NCBI GenBank assembly: GCA_964491265.1 | Contig: CAZBFP010000004.1 | Location: forward strand, 102,848-166,847 | Source of the DNA: JBBAGC01 sp964491265 | Lineage (GTDB): Bacteria; Spirochaetota; UBA4802; UBA5550 | DNA length: 64,000 nt | Direction: 5' to 3' | Shown here: positions 60,598 to 64,000 of the stretch, piece by piece | Position numbering within the stretch: the first letter of the stretch is position 1 | How the letters are laid out: the number at the start of each line of letters is the position of its first letter | Made by a program: the position numbers and the translations under genes | The notes under the pieces: generated by a model | Databases searched by the model: none | Seen by the model: the letters and a program-made list of their open reading frames with translations, nothing else | Told to the model about the DNA's origin: nothing

Positions 60598-61803
60598 TTA
60601 CAGCTTTGGTATTCTAATTACCCAGCCCGGCCTGATTAAATCGGGATTTTTTATCCTGTCACGGTTAGCATTATAGATTTTTTTCCAGAGCCTGGGGTTT
60701 TTATAATACTCCCCTGCGATTCTCCAGAGACAATCATTATATTTCTCCCAGGTCCTTACTGTGTAATAATGGTAATTATCATCATCACGACCCGATGCAG
60801 TTACAGCATCCCCATCGGTGTCTTTTACAGAGCTCTCTTTAACTGATTTAACTGAGGCGATTCTTCTGCTCTCTTCAATTACCATGTTCCCCAGTCTTAT
60901 TGCCTCATTTGAATAAGTAAGGGACTCCTCATATTCTTTTTCACTTCTTAATCTTTTAGAAATATCAAGGGCTTCCCGGGCAGCAGCAAAATCTTCATCA
61001 GCAATCACCCCGCTCCTTGAATCTTCAGCTTCAGCAAGAAGATATTCAGCTTCCTCTATCCTCTCCTCTGTAACCCCTTCCATGGTTAAAATATATGCCT
61101 GGTCTGCATTTATTCCGGCTATTTCAATCGATTCAAAGCCGTCTTTAAGCAGATTTTCTCTGTATTCACTGTCAGCTTTTTCCAGATTCTCTTTGGCAAC
61201 TGCATACTGTTCAGGAGCATATGTGTCATAATCATATTTCTCAACTTTCCTCATAACAGAAGAAACCTCACCAATACGAAAACCGAGCTTATACCTGTTG
61301 TCAATAGAGTCATTTTTTGCCTTTACAGCTGCCTCATAAGACCCGGAAGCCAGTCCATGAGCCTCTATATACTCTTTACTTTCAAACTTTTCCCCGGCCT
61401 GTACAAAAAGCTCCTTTGCTTCAGCAAAAAAATCGGGAGAAAGCTTTTCTGCATTTACAACATCTGCCTCATATATAGCCTCATCAGCCCTCTTAAGTGC
61501 ATTTGCAGAGTAAGGGGGGAGAGAATTATTATAAGCCTCCATAGCCTTATCGTATGACACTCCGGCACTTTTCACAGATTCCTTCGGCTTTTCATCCTTC
61601 AGAAGCTGCTCATGAGCCTTTATAAGATTTGCTGTCGCCTCATCCAGCTCTTTTGCGCTATACTCTTCTGCATTTACAGATTGAGCCTTATCGATTGCTG
61701 ATCTGGCATCTGTAAGTTCCCTTACCGGAACCTCAGTGTCACAGGCAATCATTGTAAGAAAAATTGAAATAATCAGAACAGGAACAAAATTTTTAAATCT
61801 CAT
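60598..61803 (-). CDS. LysM-domain lipoprotein with helical repeats
   Basis: A 401-residue protein with lipoprotein signal (FVPVLIISIFLTMIAC, Cys near 21). The middle (25-330) is a long helical region of repeated blocks starting like 'ARSAIDKAQSVNAEEYSAKE' and 'ADEAIYEADVVNAEKLSPDF', a TPR-like or DUF-type spirochaete repeat. The C-terminus is a LysM peptidoglycan-binding domain ('YYTVRTWEKYNDCLWRIAGE', 'NPDLIRPGWVIRIP'). It links the outer membrane or inner membrane to the wall. Confidence 0.85.
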   Translation of the reverse strand: MRFKNFVPVLIISIFLTMIACDTEVPVRELTDARSAIDKAQSVNAEEYSAKELDEATANLIKAHEQLLKDEKPKESVKSAGVSYDKAMEAYNNSLPPYSANALKRADEAIYEADVVNAEKLSPDFFAEAKELFVQAGEKFESKEYIEAHGLASGSYEAAVKAKNDSIDNRYKLGFRIGEVSSVMRKVEKYDYDTYAPEQYAVAKENLEKADSEYRENLLKDGFESIEIAGINADQAYILTMEGVTEERIEEAEYLLAEAEDSRSGVIADEDFAAAREALDISKRLRSEKEYEESLTYSNEAIRLGNMVIEESRRIASVKSVKESSVKDTDGDAVTASGRDDDNYHYYTVRTWEKYNDCLWRIAGEYYKNPRLWKKIYNANRDRIKNPDLIRPGWVIRIPKL

Positions 61804-61845
61804 GTTAAAACCCCTATATTTAACTTAATATTATTACCAATCCTC

Positions 61846-62184
61846 TTATCCTCTATAGGAATTGAGGGCTTCATCTTCAGACTCATATATTTCAAAAAAT
61901 GATGTAAGCTTTGTTAATTCGAAGACTTTCTTAACTGAGGCAAAAACATTTATAATTTTAAGCCCCCCCTGATACTTTTTAAGATTGGAAAGGCTCGATA
62001 TCAAAGCTCCAATTCCGGAGGAATCTATGTATGTGACATCTTTAAGATTAATTATTACATTATATTTTTTCTGTTCAATAAGTTTCCCTACAATATCTTT
62101 TATTTCCGGTGCATTATAAAGATCTATCTCCCCTGATATATCAAGAATAACGATCTCTCCCCTTGTTCTGGAACTTATGTCCAT
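61846..62184 (-). CDS. STAS-domain anti-sigma factor antagonist-like protein
   Basis: A 112-residue STAS protein like SpoIIAA/RsbV. 'IVILDISGEIDLYNAPEIKDI' and the phospho-site Ser pair in 'VTYIDSSGIGALIS'. It would bind or be phosphorylated by a GHKL anti-sigma kinase; a stand-alone GHKL ATPase is encoded at 43525-44178 but is not adjacent. I chose the ATG at 62184, preceded by GGAGGAAGG at a good distance, over the upstream in-frame ATG at 62211. Confidence 0.9.
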   Translation of the reverse strand: MDISSRTRGEIVILDISGEIDLYNAPEIKDIVGKLIEQKKYNVIINLKDVTYIDSSGIGALISSLSNLKKYQGGLKIINVFASVKKVFELTKLTSFFEIYESEDEALNSYRG

Positions 62185-62475
62185 AATAGTTCCTTCCTCC
62201 TTATCAAACAAAACAATTCTTACCTAATTCACACTATAATCTCATAATAAATGCTTGTCAAGCTTTATTAAAAACAGATCAAAGATGGTTATATTTTATA
62301 TATAACCCTCTATTGCCTCATTTTCCAGACTTTTTCCGCAAAAATTGCGATTTAATCGTTCGATCAATAAGCGGATAAGATCAATGGAGTTATGCTGCAA
62401 TGAATAATCAGCAATTAGTGAGGATTATCCCGAATATTGCTCTATTAAGTCAGAATAAACAGAAAGGGGGGCTAA

Positions 62476-63588
62476 TCAGGAAAAAATACGGAGCCACTTT
62501 TTTTCAACTTCATCAAAGGAGCCGTCATTGATCGAGGACCTGATTTCATCCATAAACTTTTTCATGAAAAACAGGTTATGATATGTATTATAAATAAGAG
62601 ATGATATTTCTCCAGCTTTAAAAATATGTCTCAGATAAGCCCTGGTAAAGGTTCTGCATACATAACATGAGCAATCTGCATCAAGAGGAGAGAAATCCTT
62701 TTCATATACTGCCGATTTAATATTTACTCTACCGGATGAGGTATAGAGTGTGCCGTTACGGGCGATGCGGGTAGGCATAACACAGTCAAACATATCAACA
62801 CCATGCCTTATACCGAAAAGTATCTCAGGGGGACTCCCCACACCCATCATATATCTCGGCTTATCCTCAGCCATATATTGAGTAAGGGCAGCTGTTACAT
62901 CACGGTAAAGCTCCTTAGGCTCGCCAACAGATAGCCCCCCTATTGCGTAACCGGGGAAATCCATCTCTGCCAGTCTTTGGGCGCACTCTCTCCTTAAATC
63001 ATTATAAACGCTCCCCTGCACTATGGCAAAACAGGCCTGCTTCTCTGTATCGAATGTGCTTCTGTAATAATCAGCAGACTGACGGGCCCATCTGATAGTC
63101 CTCTCCATTGCGCCTCTGGCCAGCTCTTTCCCAATAGGGTACTCAGTGCACTGATCAAGAACCATCATAATATCAGAGCCTATAACTCTCTGAATATCAA
63201 GAACCTTTTCAGGGGTAAAGAAATGTCTTGAGCCGTCAATATGGGAATTAAACTCAACCCCATCCTCCCCCACCTTGCAAAGATTGCTTAAAGAAAAAAC
63301 CTGAAAGCCCCCTGAGTCAGTAAGAATTGATTTATCATAATTCATAAATTTATGGAGCCCGCCCGATTCCCCTATAACATCTGTACCGGGACGCATATAA
63401 AGGTGGTAGGTATTAGATAGTATAATATCAAATCCGATATCTTTTATATCAGCCATAGTCATGGCGCGGATAGAGCCTCTGGTGGCAACAGGCATAAACA
63501 CAGGTGTTTTGATAACACTATGGGTTGTTGTGAGCTCGCAGCAGCGCGCCGATGAAGCTTGATCTTTTTTTAATATCTGAAATTTCAT
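62476..63588 (-). CDS. tgt: tRNA-guanine transglycosylase (queuine tRNA-ribosyltransferase)
   Basis: Tgt swaps guanine-34 of GUN tRNAs for preQ1. The 370-residue enzyme has 'LSNTYHLYMRPG', the general-acid/base-site 'LTDSGGFQVFSLS', the nucleophile block 'DMFDCVMPTRIARNG' and the zinc ligands 'CSCYVCRTF' with a later His. Full length. No other queuosine gene lies nearby. Confidence 0.96.
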   Translation of the reverse strand: MKFQILKKDQASSARCCELTTTHSVIKTPVFMPVATRGSIRAMTMADIKDIGFDIILSNTYHLYMRPGTDVIGESGGLHKFMNYDKSILTDSGGFQVFSLSNLCKVGEDGVEFNSHIDGSRHFFTPEKVLDIQRVIGSDIMMVLDQCTEYPIGKELARGAMERTIRWARQSADYYRSTFDTEKQACFAIVQGSVYNDLRRECAQRLAEMDFPGYAIGGLSVGEPKELYRDVTAALTQYMAEDKPRYMMGVGSPPEILFGIRHGVDMFDCVMPTRIARNGTLYTSSGRVNIKSAVYEKDFSPLDADCSCYVCRTFTRAYLRHIFKAGEISSLIYNTYHNLFFMKKFMDEIRSSINDGSFDEVEKKWLRIFS

Positions 63589-63654
63589 AAAACAAGAATT
63601 ATTATAATGGCGGATCCTGTCAATAGGATTATGAGTTATCAGGAGGTTGAGAAG

Positions 63655-63787
63655 GCTCTGACCCCTTGCCTGGTTGCCTGGTTTATATGGGCTCTGACCC
63701 TAATGTCCCATCATCCTATCATTCATTTTCACAAAAGTTACCGAAAAGACAAAAAGAATAAAAAAATAAAAAAAATGCTCTGACCCC
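63655..63787 (-). repeat. Three GGGTCAGAGCA motifs upstream of the second RAYT
   Basis: Copies on the minus strand at 63655-63665, 63691-63701 and 63777-63787 (reading GCTCTGACCC on plus). They are the first clear intergenic copies after the pair at 12.1 kb and again sit upstream of a RAYT gene. Confidence 0.75.
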
Positions 63788-63870
63788 GAATTTTTTTCAA
63801 AAAAAATCCCTCTAAAAACGTATTAATATTAAGCGCTTAACAAATTCTGATATTATCCGGGAGGAGAAAA

Positions 63871-64000
63871 ATGCCAAGACCATTAAGAACTATCGCACAG
63901 GGTGTAACCTACCATTGTTTTACACGATGCCGCGGCAAACGGGATCTGCTTAGAAGCAAATACGGGAAAAAATATTTCATTGAATCAATAAAGTTGTGCC
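63871..64000 (+). CDS. REP-associated tyrosine transposase (RAYT), N-terminal part, cut by the window edge
   Basis: The first 43 codons read MPRPLRTIAQGVTYHCFTRC and on, matching the start of the RAYT at 8505-9092 (MPRPLRICEPELTYHCYSRC). GGGAGGAG precedes the ATG by four bases. The HUH and Tyr motifs lie beyond the edge. The two copies differ enough to be separate family members and not a recent duplicate. Confidence 0.85.
   Translation, partial: MPRPLRTIAQGVTYHCFTRCRGKRDLLRSKYGKKYFIESIKLC

Noticed and set aside
1..64000. CRISPR array
   Set aside because: No regularly spaced identical direct repeats of 25-40 bases with unique spacers, and no Cas protein.
1..64000. tRNA or rRNA genes
   Set aside because: I looked for GGTTCGA-type T-arms and acceptor pairs and found none convincing; short tRNAs could still be missed by eye.

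Overview
The window looks like chromosome from a diderm, flagellated spirochaete (phylum Spirochaetota), probably from an uncultured or little-studied lineage. The pointers are a FlaA-type periplasmic flagellar sheath protein (39269-39910), a P83/100-like coiled-coil exported protein (19981-21738), a FliG paralogue, several lipoproteins, a LysM lipoprotein, and an MCE/Mla lipid-transport locus that implies an outer membrane. Base composition is AT-rich and genes are short-spaced. I see no rRNA, tRNA or CRISPR array. The genus cannot be read from the sequence.

Layout. 1-12.2 kb is the accessory part: a truncated secreted protein, a flagellin-like protein with an export signal, and a two-gene operon of a TPR protein plus a 1.7-kaa ATPase whose C-terminus looks like a PglZ domain (BREX-like). 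A REP-associated tyrosine transposase (RAYT) follows, then apbE, rsgA and a HAD phosphatase. All of this is peppered with the 11-mer GGGTCAGAGCA, between genes and inside them. A second RAYT begins at 63871, again behind copies of the motif. 12.2-34.2 kb is mostly housekeeping: pyrD, hisC, the def-fmt-HNH operon, P83/100 and OmpA-like envelope proteins, and a TrmH-like methylase. It also holds a five-gene run (CDP-alcohol phosphotransferase, speD, MBL hydrolase, GGDEF/EAL protein, N-formylglutamate amidohydrolase-like) and carB-pyrR-trxB. 34.2-39.9 kb holds an Mla-type transporter led by an unusual aromatic repeat protein, then flaA; six of the nine copies of a ~120-bp palindromic element lie here. 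40-48.6 kb has a 43-aa zinc-ribbon protein, moaD/moaE, fliG, a lone rnfB, a stand-alone GHKL ATPase, a large TPR protein, a signal-peptidase-like protein and an epimerase. 48.6-55.2 kb has a RavA/ViaA-like pair, a PAS kinase without its phospho-acceptor histidine, a small haem-motif protein and adk. 55.7-63.6 kb has paaK plus an ACT protein, a glycosyltransferase, a group-2-like sigma factor, a LysM lipoprotein, a STAS protein and tgt.

Most promising for new biology: (i) the TPR + BrxC/PglY-like ATPase-PglZ fusion operon, which has no methyltransferase or other BREX gene beside it; (ii) the RAYT/GGGTCAGAGCA system, whose motif changes strand near 9.5 kb, sits in frame inside conserved genes and brackets the exported flagellin gene as a three-motif cassette; (iii) the aromatic repeat protein fused by gene order to the Mla operon; (iv) the ~120-bp palindromic elements, one of which appears to be the 5' leader of the flaA mRNA. 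All functional statements are from reading motifs by eye; no database search was possible.
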